DNA of 64,000 bases, taken from positions 1 to 64,000 of the forward strand of contig MPOT01000025.1 in NCBI GenBank assembly GCA_001896545.1, read 5' to 3'. Shown here piece by piece: positions 44,486 to 54,202 of this stretch (positions within the stretch are counted from its first letter, which is position 1; each line of letters begins with the position of its first letter). The translations under genes and the position numbers were made by a program. Source of the stretch: Tepidanaerobacter sp. EBM-38 (GTDB lineage Bacteria > Bacillota > Thermosediminibacteria > Thermosediminibacterales > Tepidanaerobacteraceae). Under the pieces are notes generated by a model that was not told where the DNA came from, made no database searches, and was given only the letters and a program-made list of their open reading frames with translations.

Positions 44486-44634
44486 GAGGATGAGAGAGGC
44501 CTTTCTATAAGGCGCCGAAGGGGTAAGCCAGATCCAGGTGAAACTCTCAGGCAAAAGGATCATCTTTGGACCAACCTCTGGAGAGCTTTGGCGCCGACGA
44601 GGGAAATCTTTCAGGCAAAGGGACAGAGGTTCTA
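44486..44634 (+). ncRNA. Tandem glycine riboswitch
   Basis: Two glycine aptamers in series. The first (about 44486-44563) has GAGGATGAGAGAGG, GCGCCGAAGGGG and GAAACTCTCAGGCAAAAGGA. The second (about 44569-44634) has the matching ACCTCTGGAGAG, GGCGCCGACGAGGG and TTTCAGGCAAAGGGACAGAGG. The layout is that of the gcvT-type switch that turns expression on when glycine is plentiful. Confidence 0.95.
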
Positions 44635-44677
44635 GGTATAAGCTATTTTTATTGTTTTATACTTAGAACATTTTTTT
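44630..44677 (+). terminator. Expression-platform terminator of the glycine riboswitch
   Basis: A 13-base stem (TTCTAGGTATAAG / TTTATACTTAGAA, G-U pairs included) followed by CATTTTTTT. Its first bases touch the end of the second aptamer, so ligand binding could block it. Confidence 0.7.
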
Positions 44678-44734
44678 GTCACCAAAATAACTAAAAATTT
44701 ACGCATTACTGAAATATTAAAAAGGAGGGATGAA

Positions 44735-45799
44735 ATGCTTAAAAGAACTCCGCTCTATGAAGAGCATTTAAAATTAGGGGCAAAAATGGTGGATTTTGCA
44801 GGTTTCGAAATGCCTATTCAGTATTCATCGATAATCGATGAACACATGGCTGTAAGGACAAAATCGGGCATCTTCGATGTGTCTCACATGGGAGAAATCT
44901 TGGTTAAAGGGGAAAATGCCGGAGATTTTCTAAATGGTATTCTCACAAATAACATTCATAAAATCAAAGAAGACCAGGTCCAATATACCATCATGACATA
45001 TGATAATGGTGGAACCGTGGACGATCTCATGGTTTATAAGCTGAGCTTAAATCATTACTTGCTGGTAGTAAATGCGGCCAACAAGGACAAGGATTTTGAA
45101 CACATCAAAAGTTTGGCTCCTGCGGATGTTGTGGTGGAAGATGTGAGTGATGATTATGGTCTAATTGCCATTCAAGGCCCGGAAAGTGCCGGATTTATAA
45201 AAGAACTCTTTGGAGAGATACAACTTAAACCATTTAATTTTCGAACCATTGAATTTGATAGTGATTCACTGATTTTATCCCGTACCGGCTATACCGGGGG
45301 TGAGGGTTTTGAGGTGTATGGTTCTTTGGAGATGACGAGGAAGCTTTTTTGTAAAGCAGTTGACTTTGGTGTAACTCCCTGCGGGCTTGGGGCAAGGGAC
45401 ACGTTGCGTTTTGAGGCAGGTCTGCCGCTATACGGCCATGAGCTAGGTCCGGATATTACGCCTGTTGAAGCGGGACTTAGCAGATTTATAGATTTAAGTA
45501 AGCCTTTCAAAGGGCGTGATGTGCTGCGCACTCAAAGCGAGCAAAGAGATAGAAGACGTCTTATCGGGCTTAAACTTCTTGATCGTGGAGTGCCAAGACC
45601 TGATTATCCTGTGTATTATGACGGCAAACAGGTTGGAAAGGTGACATCCGGCGGTTTTGCGCCATACGTTAAGGAATATTTGGCTATGGCTCTGGTAAAA
45701 ATACCTTTGGATGATGCTAATGATAAGTTATTTGAGATTGAAATTCGCGGGAAAAAACATCGAGCCGAAAAGGTATCTACGAACTTTTTAAAAGGATAA
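44735..45799 (+). CDS. gcvT: Glycine cleavage system T protein (aminomethyltransferase)
   Basis: A 354-residue folate enzyme that takes the aminomethyl group from GcvH to tetrahydrofolate, releasing ammonia. The opening YEEHLKLGAKMVDFAGFEMP, FDVSHMGE, GGTVDDLMVY and SRTGYTGGEGFEVY are hallmark blocks. GGAGGG precedes ATG 44735. It is the first gene under the glycine riboswitch, then gcvH follows after 17 bases. No gcvL (lipoamide dehydrogenase) is in the window. Confidence 0.96.
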   Translation: MLKRTPLYEEHLKLGAKMVDFAGFEMPIQYSSIIDEHMAVRTKSGIFDVSHMGEILVKGENAGDFLNGILTNNIHKIKEDQVQYTIMTYDNGGTVDDLMVYKLSLNHYLLVVNAANKDKDFEHIKSLAPADVVVEDVSDDYGLIAIQGPESAGFIKELFGEIQLKPFNFRTIEFDSDSLILSRTGYTGGEGFEVYGSLEMTRKLFCKAVDFGVTPCGLGARDTLRFEAGLPLYGHELGPDITPVEAGLSRFIDLSKPFKGRDVLRTQSEQRDRRRLIGLKLLDRGVPRPDYPVYYDGKQVGKVTSGGFAPYVKEYLAMALVKIPLDDANDKLFEIEIRGKKHRAEKVSTNFLKG

Positions 45800-45816
45800 A
45801 AGGAGGACGGATTATT

Positions 45817-46203
45817 ATGAGTAATATTCCAACAGATTTAAAGTATACGGAAGAACATGAGTGGATTTTTGTTGAGGACAGTCTTGGGAAAATCGGCATT
45901 ACCGACCATGCTCAGGAAGAGTTGGGTGACGTAGTGTATGTAGAATTGCCGGAAGTCGGCGATAAAATTGTCAAAGGTGAGCCTTTTGGCTCGGTAGAAT
46001 CAGTAAAAGCTGCTTCAGATTTGTTTGCTCCGGTTTCCGGAACGGTAGTAGAAATAAATGAAGCCCTTATTGAAAGGCCGGAATTGGTAAATGAGAGACC
46101 TTATGATGACGGCTGGATGATAGTGGTGGAGGTGGAAGACGAAAGCGAGCTTGATGATTTGCTGACACCTGCGGAGTACAAAAAATTAGTAGAAGGTGAG
46201 TAG
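45817..46203 (+). CDS. gcvH: Glycine cleavage system H protein
   Basis: A 128-residue lipoyl carrier. Lys64 in SVESVKAASD is the lipoylation site. The start HEWI and ITDHAQEELGDVVYVELPEVG match the family. AAGGAGG precedes ATG 45817. It shuttles the aminomethyl intermediate between the P, T and L proteins. The stop is two bases from the gcvPA start. Confidence 0.97.
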   Translation: MSNIPTDLKYTEEHEWIFVEDSLGKIGITDHAQEELGDVVYVELPEVGDKIVKGEPFGSVESVKAASDLFAPVSGTVVEINEALIERPELVNERPYDDGWMIVVEVEDESELDDLLTPAEYKKLVEGE

Positions 46204-46205
46204 TA

Positions 46206-47537
46206 ATGAGATATATTGGTCATGCGCCTTCTCAAATCGATGAAATGCTTGAAACTTTAGGCATTTCCAGTATAGAAAGTCTCTTTAATGATATCCCCGA
46301 CAATGTGAAACTTAATCGAGAAATGAATCTTCCCCGTCCGCTTGATGAAATAGAGCTTAAACGTGAATTACTTAATATCAGCAAAAAAAATAAGGCTGCT
46401 GATTATGTAAATTTCATCGGAGCCGGAGCTTATGACCATTATGTGCCTGCGGTGGTTAAGGCTTTAGTAAGCCGTTCGGAGTTTTATACATCATATACGC
46501 CGTATCAAGCCGAGCGCAGTCAGGGGACTTTAGCGGCTATTTTTGAATACCAGACGATGATGGCAAGGCTAACCGGAATGGATGTAGTAAATGCATCAAT
46601 TTATGATGGGGCATCGAGTTTAGGCGAGGCTATTCTAATGGCCTGTAATATCAAGAAAAAGAATAAGGTAGTGTTTTCCGGTGCTATACATCCGGAATAC
46701 TTGACTACTGCTAAAACTTATGGTTTTGGCAATGGAATAGATATTGTATCTTCCGTATATACTTCATCCTGTGAAACCGATTGGAAACAGCTCGAAAAGC
46801 TGGTTGACGACAACACCGCAGCTATTGTAATAAGTATGCCTAATTTTTTTGGGGTAATTGAAGATGTTAAACAGGCCGAAAAAATAGCTCAAGCAAAGGA
46901 TGTTATGCTTATTGTATCGACAAATCCCATCACCTTAGGGCTCTTAAAACCCCCATCAGATTATGGGGCTGATATTGTGGTGGGAGAAGGGCAGCCTTTA
47001 GGCAATTCATTAAACTTTGGCGGTCCGTATCTTGGATTTATGGGAACAAAAGCTAAGTATATGAGACGGATGCCAGGCAGGATTGTAGGGGAGACAGTAG
47101 ATGCTGACGGCAAGAGAGCATTTGTGCTTACACTTCAAGCTAGAGAACAGCATATTCGACGGGAAAAGGCCACTTCCAATATTTGTTCAAATCAAGCTTT
47201 AAATGCCTTAGCTGCAACTATATACCTTGCATATCTTGGCAAAAACGGCTTTAGAGATGTGGCATACCACTCCCATGCAAATACTCAATATTTCATTAAT
47301 GAAGCAAAAAAATTAGACCATATAAAAATCATCAACCCTAAAGTTTTCAATGAAGTGGTGGTAGAAGTAAACGACCTTGACAAGAAATATCAGACGGCCA
47401 TAGAACATAAAATGCTACCAGGCCTGAAACTTAATAAATTCTATCCCGAACAAAAAAATAGACTTTTGATAGCTTTTACCGAAAAACGCACCAAGCAGGA
47501 AATCCAAGAGCTTTTAAAAGTGCTGGGGGTGAGTTAG
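46206..47537 (+). CDS. gcvPA: Glycine dehydrogenase (decarboxylating) subunit 1
   Basis: A 443-residue alpha-type P-protein subunit, the N-terminal half of what is one chain in E. coli. It shows YIGHAPSQIDEMLE, FIGAGAYDHYVP, YTPYQAERSQGTL and EHMRREKATSNICSNQAL-like (QHIRREKATSNICSNQAL) blocks. It pairs with the beta subunit encoded next to decarboxylate glycine using PLP bound in that subunit. The ribosome site lies in the end of gcvH (GAAGGTGAG). Confidence 0.97.
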   Translation: MRYIGHAPSQIDEMLETLGISSIESLFNDIPDNVKLNREMNLPRPLDEIELKRELLNISKKNKAADYVNFIGAGAYDHYVPAVVKALVSRSEFYTSYTPYQAERSQGTLAAIFEYQTMMARLTGMDVVNASIYDGASSLGEAILMACNIKKKNKVVFSGAIHPEYLTTAKTYGFGNGIDIVSSVYTSSCETDWKQLEKLVDDNTAAIVISMPNFFGVIEDVKQAEKIAQAKDVMLIVSTNPITLGLLKPPSDYGADIVVGEGQPLGNSLNFGGPYLGFMGTKAKYMRRMPGRIVGETVDADGKRAFVLTLQAREQHIRREKATSNICSNQALNALAATIYLAYLGKNGFRDVAYHSHANTQYFINEAKKLDHIKIINPKVFNEVVVEVNDLDKKYQTAIEHKMLPGLKLNKFYPEQKNRLLIAFTEKRTKQEIQELLKVLGVS

Positions 47538-48986
47538 ATGGAAAATGTTCCTCTGATTTTTGAAAAGTCAAGGAAAGGGAAAGAGGGTTTTAAATTAAGT
47601 CCCCTCAAAGTGCCGGAGATTGAAGTATCTAAAACCTTGGGTGAAGACCTATTAAGGGACGAATTAGATTTACCAGAAGTATCAGAAGTTGATGTGGTAA
47701 GGCATTATACTAAACTTTCCAGAATGAATTTTGGAGTTGATAATGGGTTTTACCCTTTAGGCTCTTGCACCATGAAGTATAATCCTAAAATAAATGAAGA
47801 AATTGCGGCTATGTCCGGTTTTACCGAACTGCATCCCTATGCACCGGAAGAGCTTTCTCAGGGTACGCTTGAGATTATGTACGACACACAAAACCTGCTT
47901 GCCGAAATTACCGGTATGGATTATTTTACCCTACAGCCTGCCGCTGGTGCTCATGGCGAACTTACAGGGATATTGATTATTAAAAAATACCTTGAGAACA
48001 AGGGCGAAAAACGCACTAAAATTATCGTACCTGATTCGGCCCATGGCACTAATCCGGCTTCTGCAAATCAGGCCGGTTTTGATATTGTCAATGTAAAATC
48101 CGACAGTGAAGGCCTGATAGACATCGAAGCATTAAAAACAGTGGTTGATGAAGATGTGGCGGCACTTATGCTTACAAATCCAAATACCTTAGGACTTTTT
48201 GAAAAGAATATACTGGAAATATCTAAAATTCTACATGATAAAGGTGCTTTATTGTATTATGACGGGGCAAATTTAAATGCGGTCATGGGCATCGCACGGC
48301 CGGGAGATATGGGCTTTGATGTAGTTCATCTCAATCTTCACAAGACCTTTTCCACACCTCATGGCGGTGGCGGTCCCGGTTCTGGGGCGGTAGGTGTGAA
48401 GGCATTTCTCCGAGACTTTTTGCCCAAACCTTTAGCCGCTAAAAATGATGAAATGTATTTTCTGGACTATGATATACCTTATAGTATCGGCAAAATACAT
48501 GGTTTTTATGGAAACATCGGAGTGGTTCTTAAGGCCTATGCATATATAAGAAGCTTAGGAGCTAAAGGCTTAAAAGAAGCCAGTGAAATTGCTACATTAA
48601 ATGCCAATTATCTATTGAAAAAGATTGAGGATATGTTTGATGCTCCTAAAGATGCTCTGTGCAAGCATGAATTTGTAGTAAGCTGTAAAAACTGGAAAGA
48701 AGAATACGGTGTAAGAGCTTTGGATGTAGCTAAACGTTTACTTGATTACGGCTTTCATCCGCCCACAATTTATTTTCCGCTGATAGTTGATGAGGCTTTG
48801 ATGATTGAACCAACGGAAACCGAGAGTAAAGATACCTTGGACTCTTTTGCCGATGCACTGCGAAAAATATATGAAGAAGCCAAACAAACACCGGATATAT
48901 TAAAGTCAGCACCACATGCTACACCGGTCAGACGAGTTGATGAAGTAAAGGCTGCTCGAGAAATGAAATTAAAATATCAGGGCTAA
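47538..48986 (+). CDS. gcvPB: Glycine dehydrogenase (decarboxylating) subunit 2
   Basis: A 482-residue PLP subunit of the P-protein. The PLP Lys is in [16 protein letters not shown], and [16 protein letters not shown] near the start is a family block. The ATG follows the gcvPA stop directly and the site GGGGGTGAG is in its end, so both subunits are co-translated. It completes the T-H-PA-PB operon. Direction in the cell (glycine breakdown, or reductive glycine synthesis in some anaerobes) cannot be told from this locus. Confidence 0.97.
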   Translation: MENVPLIFEKSRKGKEGFKLSPLKVPEIEVSKTLGEDLLRDELDLPEVSEVDVVRHYTKLSRMNFGVDNGFYPLGSCTMKYNPKINEEIAAMSGFTELHPYAPEELSQGTLEIMYDTQNLLAEITGMDYFTLQPAAGAHGELTGILIIKKYLENKGEKRTKIIVPDSAHGTNPASANQAGFDIVNVKSDSEGLIDIEALKTVVDEDVAALMLTNPNTLGLFEKNILEISKILHDKGALLYYDGANLNAVMGIARPGDMGFDVVHLNLHKTFSTPHGGGGPGSGAVGVKAFLRDFLPKPLAAKNDEMYFLDYDIPYSIGKIHGFYGNIGVVLKAYAYIRSLGAKGLKEASEIATLNANYLLKKIEDMFDAPKDALCKHEFVVSCKNWKEEYGVRALDVAKRLLDYGFHPPTIYFPLIVDEALMIEPTETESKDTLDSFADALRKIYEEAKQTPDILKSAPHATPVRRVDEVKAAREMKLKYQG

Positions 48987-49153
48987 AGCCCGACAACGGA
49001 TTTAATTATCCGGCAATATTAATAACTGCCAATCTTAGCAATAACCGGCCGAAATATTGATTGTTCAAAAATGATAAATACTGTTTTCAGCAATGTATAT
49101 GTATAAGAAGCAATTTAAAAATAGGTGCTGAAAGAGTATTAAACCGCATAAAA

Positions 49154-49183
49154 ACAGGTGTCAGGTATATACCTGACACCTGT
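49154..49183 (-). terminator. Perfect 30-base palindrome, terminator of the LysM-SleB gene
   Basis: ACAGGTGTCAGGTAT and its exact reverse complement meet with no loop. On the minus strand it is followed by TTTTT, so it can end transcription of the gene stopping at 49199. The GGTGTCAGGT-type core resembles dispersed palindromes of Firmicutes, so it may be a repeat family member. Confidence 0.65.
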
Positions 49184-49198
49184 AACTGTAATAAATAA

Positions 49199-50170
49199 CT
49201 ACTCTGCAAATACATGATTACCGATTCTGTAAATTATGGGCTTCGAAAGCAGCCACTTATTCGATATCTTATATGGATTAAAGAAGAAAAGAGCACCTCC
49301 TGTAGGATCTAATCCGCCCAGTGCTTCATCGGCTGCTTTATATGAATCGCTACTGACAACTACGGTAAAAAGTCTTCCGTCAAGCACTGGCTCAAATTGA
49401 TATGCACCAGTTTCATCTACATGGTATATTACATCTTTAATAGTATTTGGGAATTTATCGCTTAAGACACGATTAACTACAACTGCTCCAACGGCTACCT
49501 TTCCAATATACGGCTCACCTTCGGCTTCTGCTTCAATAAGTCTTGCCAAAAGAGCTCTTTCTTCTAGAGTATGATATACGCCTGTACCATATTTTATGTA
49601 TTGTCCTCGACTAATACCTCCTCTGGAAGGCAAATCCGAAGTTTTTTGTGTAGAAGATGATGCTTTTGATGGAATTAAAAGTTTCATCCCAACATAAATC
49701 TCGTTTCCCCAAAGCCCGTTAATGATTTTTAAATCATCTATTGACACACCATAATTTTTAGAGATTAGATAAAGAGTATCTCCCTTTTTTACAGTTATCT
49801 GCTGATATAGACTTCTCTGAGGAATATATAAGGCTTGTCCCGGCCAAATAACTTCGGAATTCAGGTTATTTAAAGCTTTAAGCTCTGATACATCTATACC
49901 AAAGCTTTGACTTATGAGATAAAGGGTATCACCGGATTTTACCGTGTATCTTTCCGGAATGAGCAAAGCCTGTCCAGCTGTTACGGAATCCGAGTACAAA
50001 TTATTGCACTGTTTGATTTTGTCTATTGGAACTCCTGTAATTTTACTCAAGGAATACAGAGTATCCCCGGCTTGTACGGTAATAACTTTAGCTTCAGCCC
50101 TTCCAGAGAGCAATATCAGAAAGGCAAATATGAAAATTGCTATATTCAGTTTTCTGACAAAATACACCAA
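49199..50170 (-). CDS. Cell wall hydrolase: three LysM domains plus SleB-type domain
   Basis: A 323-residue exported protein. Signal peptide (about 1-27), LysM domains at about 29-72, 75-117 and 124-167, each with V..GDTLY.IS and ending [LI]IP, then a Hydrolase_2/SleB domain at about 205-323 with the catalytic-type Glu in RLIEAEAEGEP and AVGAVVVNR. SleB-like enzymes lyse spore cortex or vegetative peptidoglycan; the LysM repeats target the wall. It starts at TTG 50170 behind AAAGGGG. Confidence 0.92.
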   Translation of the reverse strand: MVYFVRKLNIAIFIFAFLILLSGRAEAKVITVQAGDTLYSLSKITGVPIDKIKQCNNLYSDSVTAGQALLIPERYTVKSGDTLYLISQSFGIDVSELKALNNLNSEVIWPGQALYIPQRSLYQQITVKKGDTLYLISKNYGVSIDDLKIINGLWGNEIYVGMKLLIPSKASSSTQKTSDLPSRGGISRGQYIKYGTGVYHTLEERALLARLIEAEAEGEPYIGKVAVGAVVVNRVLSDKFPNTIKDVIYHVDETGAYQFEPVLDGRLFTVVVSSDSYKAADEALGGLDPTGGALFFFNPYKISNKWLLSKPIIYRIGNHVFAE

Positions 50171-50265
50171 ATACCAACCCCTTTCCTTTGGATGATTATA
50201 CTATAAGTCCGCTGTAGATTTCATCAAGTAAAATTCACCAAAGAAAAATATGGGAAAAATAAGCC

Positions 50266-50294
50266 GCCGGGCCCAGCTTTTCAAGCGACCCGGC
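50266..50294 (-). terminator. Terminator of the coiled-coil protein gene
   Basis: A GC-rich stem (GCCGGG / CCCGGC, with inner AGCTT / AAGCG pairing) directly after the stop at 50309 on the minus strand, followed by TTATTTTTCCC. Confidence 0.65.
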
Positions 50295-50308
50295 GTAAGT
50301 GATTGCCT

Positions 50309-51385
50309 TTACTTTTTGAAATTTATTATAAGCTTTCCGTCCCCGGTGTTTACGGATGTTATTTTTAAATCATAAGGCAGAGGCGGCGGTGTAAAAGTCA
50401 TATCATAATCTGCCATCAGTTCTTCTATGACCTTGGCAGGCAGTATTACACCACTGAATTCCAACCTCTTAGGAATAAATTTTATTTTCTGTTTTTCAGT
50501 AAGCTGTATACCACATGTAATAGAATAGGTAGGGGCATCGCTGTCGGGTTTTTTTTCGGCAACCGTGATTCCTTCTGAATGAAAGGTGAAATATACATCC
50601 TTTAAGTTTTCATCTTTAGACAACAGAATTCTTGTGACACTGGTATCAAAAAATTCAGCACGAGCGGTCATGGCAAAATAGTTAATTTTTAAATTGTCAG
50701 GGCTTAAACTGGACCATGGAAGCGAAGACAAATTCTTTAGTAAATAGTCCAATGAAGGCAGAGACTTCTGCCAATCCTTGCTGATTTCTTCTAAAAATTC
50801 AGTGTCTTTCAGGATAAGCCTTGCACGCTGCAGTTCTTTTTGCTTTTCTGATATCGTCTGGGTTATTTTTTCAAGAGCCAACTCGGCCTGCTTTTCTAGA
50901 GACTGAATTTCCCGCTGCTTTTCCATAATATCATTTTCCTCCTGCCGGCATTGAGTGATGAGAGCTTTGGTTTCGAGAATTATATTATTATAGTATTCCA
51001 TGAAGAACATAACGTTGTCAAAACGCCGAAAAAAATCTCCTAAATCATCAGCTCCGATTAAAACTGCAAACAGGTTGCCCACACCACCCTTGAAAGAAAA
51101 TACTATCCAGCGGGATAACTCCTCCTGTCGCTTATTAAAGCTGCTGTTTAATGAAGAGAGTTCTTTTTGCTTTATCTCAAGTTCCTTCTTAAGCTCCTGA
51201 TTCTGAACAGAAAGCTTTTCAACTTCTTTTTTAAGTGAAAGGACCCTGGCGTCTAAAGTTAAAATCTCCTCTATTAGTTGCCGCTCTGTCTCAGATATTT
51301 GCGCTCCCGGCGCGACATCTACAAATATTATATTTAAGAAAAAAATAATGACTATTAAAAAAATATGCCATTTAGAAATTCGCAT
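50309..51385 (-). CDS. Exported coiled-coil protein, PcsB/CwlO-like N-terminal region
   Basis: A 358-residue protein with a signal or anchor helix (about 6-22), then long coiled coils (about 30-95 and 140-190) around a segment with SFKGGVGNLFAVLIGADDLGDFFRRFD. That segment resembles the hinge of the PcsB/CwlO coiled-coil family of wall-hydrolase activators. The C-terminal 150 residues are of no family I recognise. The ATG at 51385 follows AGGAGG by six bases. It lies between a YesN-type regulator and a LysM-SleB hydrolase, all on the minus strand; a role in wall remodelling is inferred. Confidence 0.6.
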   Translation of the reverse strand: MRISKWHIFLIVIIFFLNIIFVDVAPGAQISETERQLIEEILTLDARVLSLKKEVEKLSVQNQELKKELEIKQKELSSLNSSFNKRQEELSRWIVFSFKGGVGNLFAVLIGADDLGDFFRRFDNVMFFMEYYNNIILETKALITQCRQEENDIMEKQREIQSLEKQAELALEKITQTISEKQKELQRARLILKDTEFLEEISKDWQKSLPSLDYLLKNLSSLPWSSLSPDNLKINYFAMTARAEFFDTSVTRILLSKDENLKDVYFTFHSEGITVAEKKPDSDAPTYSITCGIQLTEKQKIKFIPKRLEFSGVILPAKVIEELMADYDMTFTPPPLPYDLKITSVNTGDGKLIINFKK

Positions 51386-51503
51386 CATATTCCTCCTGGC
51401 CTGAGCAAACACTATATTTTATAATATTTTATTCTACAAAAACCGCAAATATCCTCCACATTATCTACTTTTCCGGAAGACAGCAAGGGTTTCTGAATTA
51501 ACA

Positions 51504-53054
51504 TTACTTATTTTTTTTCGAAAATTCTTTTGGAGAATAACCTGTATATTTTTTAAAATTCAAGGAGAAATAGCGATAATCAGTATAACCGACTTGTTGA
51601 GCAACTTCTTGTATTAAAGCATTGGGATTTTGCAAAAGCTCTATTGCTTTTTCCATTCTAAGCTTCGTGAGATATTGTACAAAGGTCATCCCTATGGTTT
51701 CTTTGATTTTTCGGCTTAAATAGCTTTCGTTGTGGTGTACATGATTGGCCACATCGCACAAACTAATATTTTCTGTATAATTTTGACTGATATAATCAAG
51801 TGCTTTTTTTATTCCGGATTCACTAGCATCTGATATATACTCTCTAATTGCCATAAGAATCTTCATTAGGGTGCTTTTTACAAAATCATATATTTCATCG
51901 ACGGTATTTAGATTTCGCATGATTTGATAGGGGGTAAAGGATGGTCCCACTATGTCATCCTCATCAATATTATAATCTTTAAGAAGTTCTGTAGCGGCGC
52001 CGATAATTTCAAGGCTCATCTGCTTTATCAAGTACATATTCGCTTTGCTGCCTTTTAATGTTTTTAAATATAAAACCTCCAGTGAATTAGCAAGCTGCTT
52101 TCTATCACATGCCTCCAATGTTAAGAGTATCTCGTTTTTTATGCTGCCCTTAAATTCTATATCCTTATTTCCTTCATTTTCAATGTCTTTAAAAAAGGTG
52201 ATGCTTCCCTTGCCCGCATAAAAGCGATTTTCTAGAGCTGTTTTTGCTTGTTCATAGGCAGTTTTTATATTATCAACGCTATTTTCCTTAGATATGCCAA
52301 TGCTTAATGTGATTTCGGCATACTTCCTTACCTCCTGTTGAAGTATGCTCAGCCTTTGAAAAAGTTTATCACAGCTAATGATTTCCTGGGGAATAATGGC
52401 AGCTAAACGATCTTCGTGACACTCAACTAAGTAAATATCATTTCCTAATATTTGGGAAACCTTGCTGCTTATTATCTGATTTTGCTCATAAAGAGTAGAA
52501 ATTTGCTCGTAAAGATAAGGCTCTTCAAAACTGTCATTTTGGATAAGGGCGATTGAAAATCTGTCAAGCCTTATTTTATAAACATTTTCATTTTCTAAAA
52601 GGTCATAAAATGGTCTGCGCCCTCGCAATATATCCAATAATAATTTTTCCCGTGTTACATCTTGCTGCTCTTTTGCTTTTCGGCACTCCAAAACGGCCTT
52701 TTGTACTGCACCCTCAAATTCTTTTGTATCAATGGGTTTTAAGATAAAATCCATTGCATGGATTTTTATAGCCCTTTTAGCATATTTAAAGTCATCGTAT
52801 CCCGTAACGACAATAAAATTACATGGATTAAATGCCATTATTTTTTCTATCATGTCAAGACCATCCATTCCGGGCATCTTTATATCGGTTACGATAATAT
52901 CAGGTCTGAGCTCTCGCGCTTTTGCTATTGCTTCAAAGGCATCAGATGCTTCGCCAATTATGATACAGCCATAGCTTTCCCAATCGATGGTTATCTTTAA
53001 GCTTTCTCGAGCCAGCCTTTCATCATCCACTACCAATACTTTAATTTTATTCAC
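51504..53054 (-). CDS. Response regulator with AraC-type DNA-binding domain (YesN-like)
   Basis: A 516-residue regulator. The receiver covers about 1-115: KVLVVDDERLARES at the start, phospho-Asp in IIVTDIKMPGMDG, Lys in FILKPID. A long middle region (about 150-395) with a partial GGDEF-like section (SIGISKENSVDNIKTAYEQAKTAL) precedes two AraC helix-turn-helix motifs in the last 100 residues (SLCDVANHVHHNESYLSRKIKE, written in parts, and IQEVAQQVGYTDYRYFSLNFKK). GTG 53054 follows GGAGGAAG; the longer frame to 53153 lacks a site. No histidine kinase partner is adjacent. Confidence 0.88.
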   Translation of the reverse strand: MNKIKVLVVDDERLARESLKITIDWESYGCIIIGEASDAFEAIAKARELRPDIIVTDIKMPGMDGLDMIEKIMAFNPCNFIVVTGYDDFKYAKRAIKIHAMDFILKPIDTKEFEGAVQKAVLECRKAKEQQDVTREKLLLDILRGRRPFYDLLENENVYKIRLDRFSIALIQNDSFEEPYLYEQISTLYEQNQIISSKVSQILGNDIYLVECHEDRLAAIIPQEIISCDKLFQRLSILQQEVRKYAEITLSIGISKENSVDNIKTAYEQAKTALENRFYAGKGSITFFKDIENEGNKDIEFKGSIKNEILLTLEACDRKQLANSLEVLYLKTLKGSKANMYLIKQMSLEIIGAATELLKDYNIDEDDIVGPSFTPYQIMRNLNTVDEIYDFVKSTLMKILMAIREYISDASESGIKKALDYISQNYTENISLCDVANHVHHNESYLSRKIKETIGMTFVQYLTKLRMEKAIELLQNPNALIQEVAQQVGYTDYRYFSLNFKKYTGYSPKEFSKKNK

Positions 53055-53347
53055 TTGGCATCTTCCTCCATTGCTAAAGTGAGCCTGACATAGGTCATAA
53101 TCAAAATTAGCATTTGTTTTATCATCGTATGAATTATACTTGGACACACTCATAATACAATTGTAAGTATATTGTAACAGAAATTACTCAAGTATCCTAG
53201 ATGATATAAAGTATCGGAGACATAAAATTCAAAAAAAGGATTTTGCTTTATTATGTAGAATATATTATATATAGAATTAATGAAACAATATTCCGTAAAG
53301 TGGTACAATATTTGAGATTCAGGTAAATTCTATGTAGAGGTGAAATT

Positions 53348-54115
53348 ATGGCTCAGGATAATACGGTACAATCAGTGGAAAGAGCGATTAAAATTCTGGA
53401 AGAGTTGGCTGCAGAAAAAGAAGGATTAGGTGTTACGGAACTTTCCCAGCGAGTCAATTTGCACAAAAGCACTGTACATCGCATGCTTACGACACTCTTA
53501 AATCTGGGATATGTTGAACAAAATGCCTTGTCGGAAAAGTATCGTTTGGGAATGAAAATTTTATTTTTAGGCGGAAGCATTCTGGAGCGGATGGATATTC
53601 GCCATGAAGCCCATGACTTACTTGAAGAGCTTTCGGGAAAAGTGAATGAAGCTGTGCATTTGGTTGTTCCCGATGGTTTTAGAGCCATTTATATTGATAA
53701 ACTAGATAGCAATAAAACAATTCGCATGTGTTCACAGATAGGTCGTATAGCGCCTTTGCATGCTTCGGCTGTGGGCAAGGCTATTTTAGCATTTTCGAGC
53801 CCGCGATTTGTAAATGAAGTAATTGAGCAGGGACTTGCAAGATATACTACAAATACTATAACAGAGCCGAGAGAATTGATGCGGCATTTAGAAATAATAA
53901 AAGAGCGTGGTTTTGCAATTGATGATGAAGAGAATGAGGAAGGTATAAGGTGTGTTGCGGCTCCGATATTTGATTACACAGGAAAAGTAATAGGAGCGAT
54001 AAGCGTATCGGGTCCGACTGTTACTGTTACTAAAAAACAGGTAGAGAAAATCAGTGAAGATGTGACAGAGTGTGCACGAAAAATATCCCAAAGGATGGGG
54101 TGGAAGGCCGATTAG
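53348..54115 (+). CDS. IclR-family transcriptional regulator
   Basis: A 255-residue regulator. The winged HTH covers about 8-65 (LGVTELSQRVNLHKSTVHRML, seen in parts), and the effector domain follows with IAPLHASAVGKAILAF and GIRCVAAPIFDYTGKVIGAISVSGP. AGAGGTG precedes ATG 53348. It lies just before an iron-type alcohol dehydrogenase and an FAH-family gene, which are probably its targets. IclR proteins often respond to sugar acids or aromatic acids; the ligand here is unknown. Confidence 0.9.
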   Translation: MAQDNTVQSVERAIKILEELAAEKEGLGVTELSQRVNLHKSTVHRMLTTLLNLGYVEQNALSEKYRLGMKILFLGGSILERMDIRHEAHDLLEELSGKVNEAVHLVVPDGFRAIYIDKLDSNKTIRMCSQIGRIAPLHASAVGKAILAFSSPRFVNEVIEQGLARYTTNTITEPRELMRHLEIIKERGFAIDDEENEEGIRCVAAPIFDYTGKVIGAISVSGPTVTVTKKQVEKISEDVTECARKISQRMGWKAD

Positions 54116-54202
54116 ATATACTTGGTATCTTAGCAAAGGCTTTAACGAATGAATGACTCGCATAAGTCTTTGCTTTAAAATATAAGGAGGTGCTTTCTTT
54201 TA

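Noticed and set aside
53162-53347. IclR operator in the divergent region
   Set aside because: A loose TTCCGT...GGTAC palindrome exists near 53292 but it does not match a known IclR-type operator well enough.
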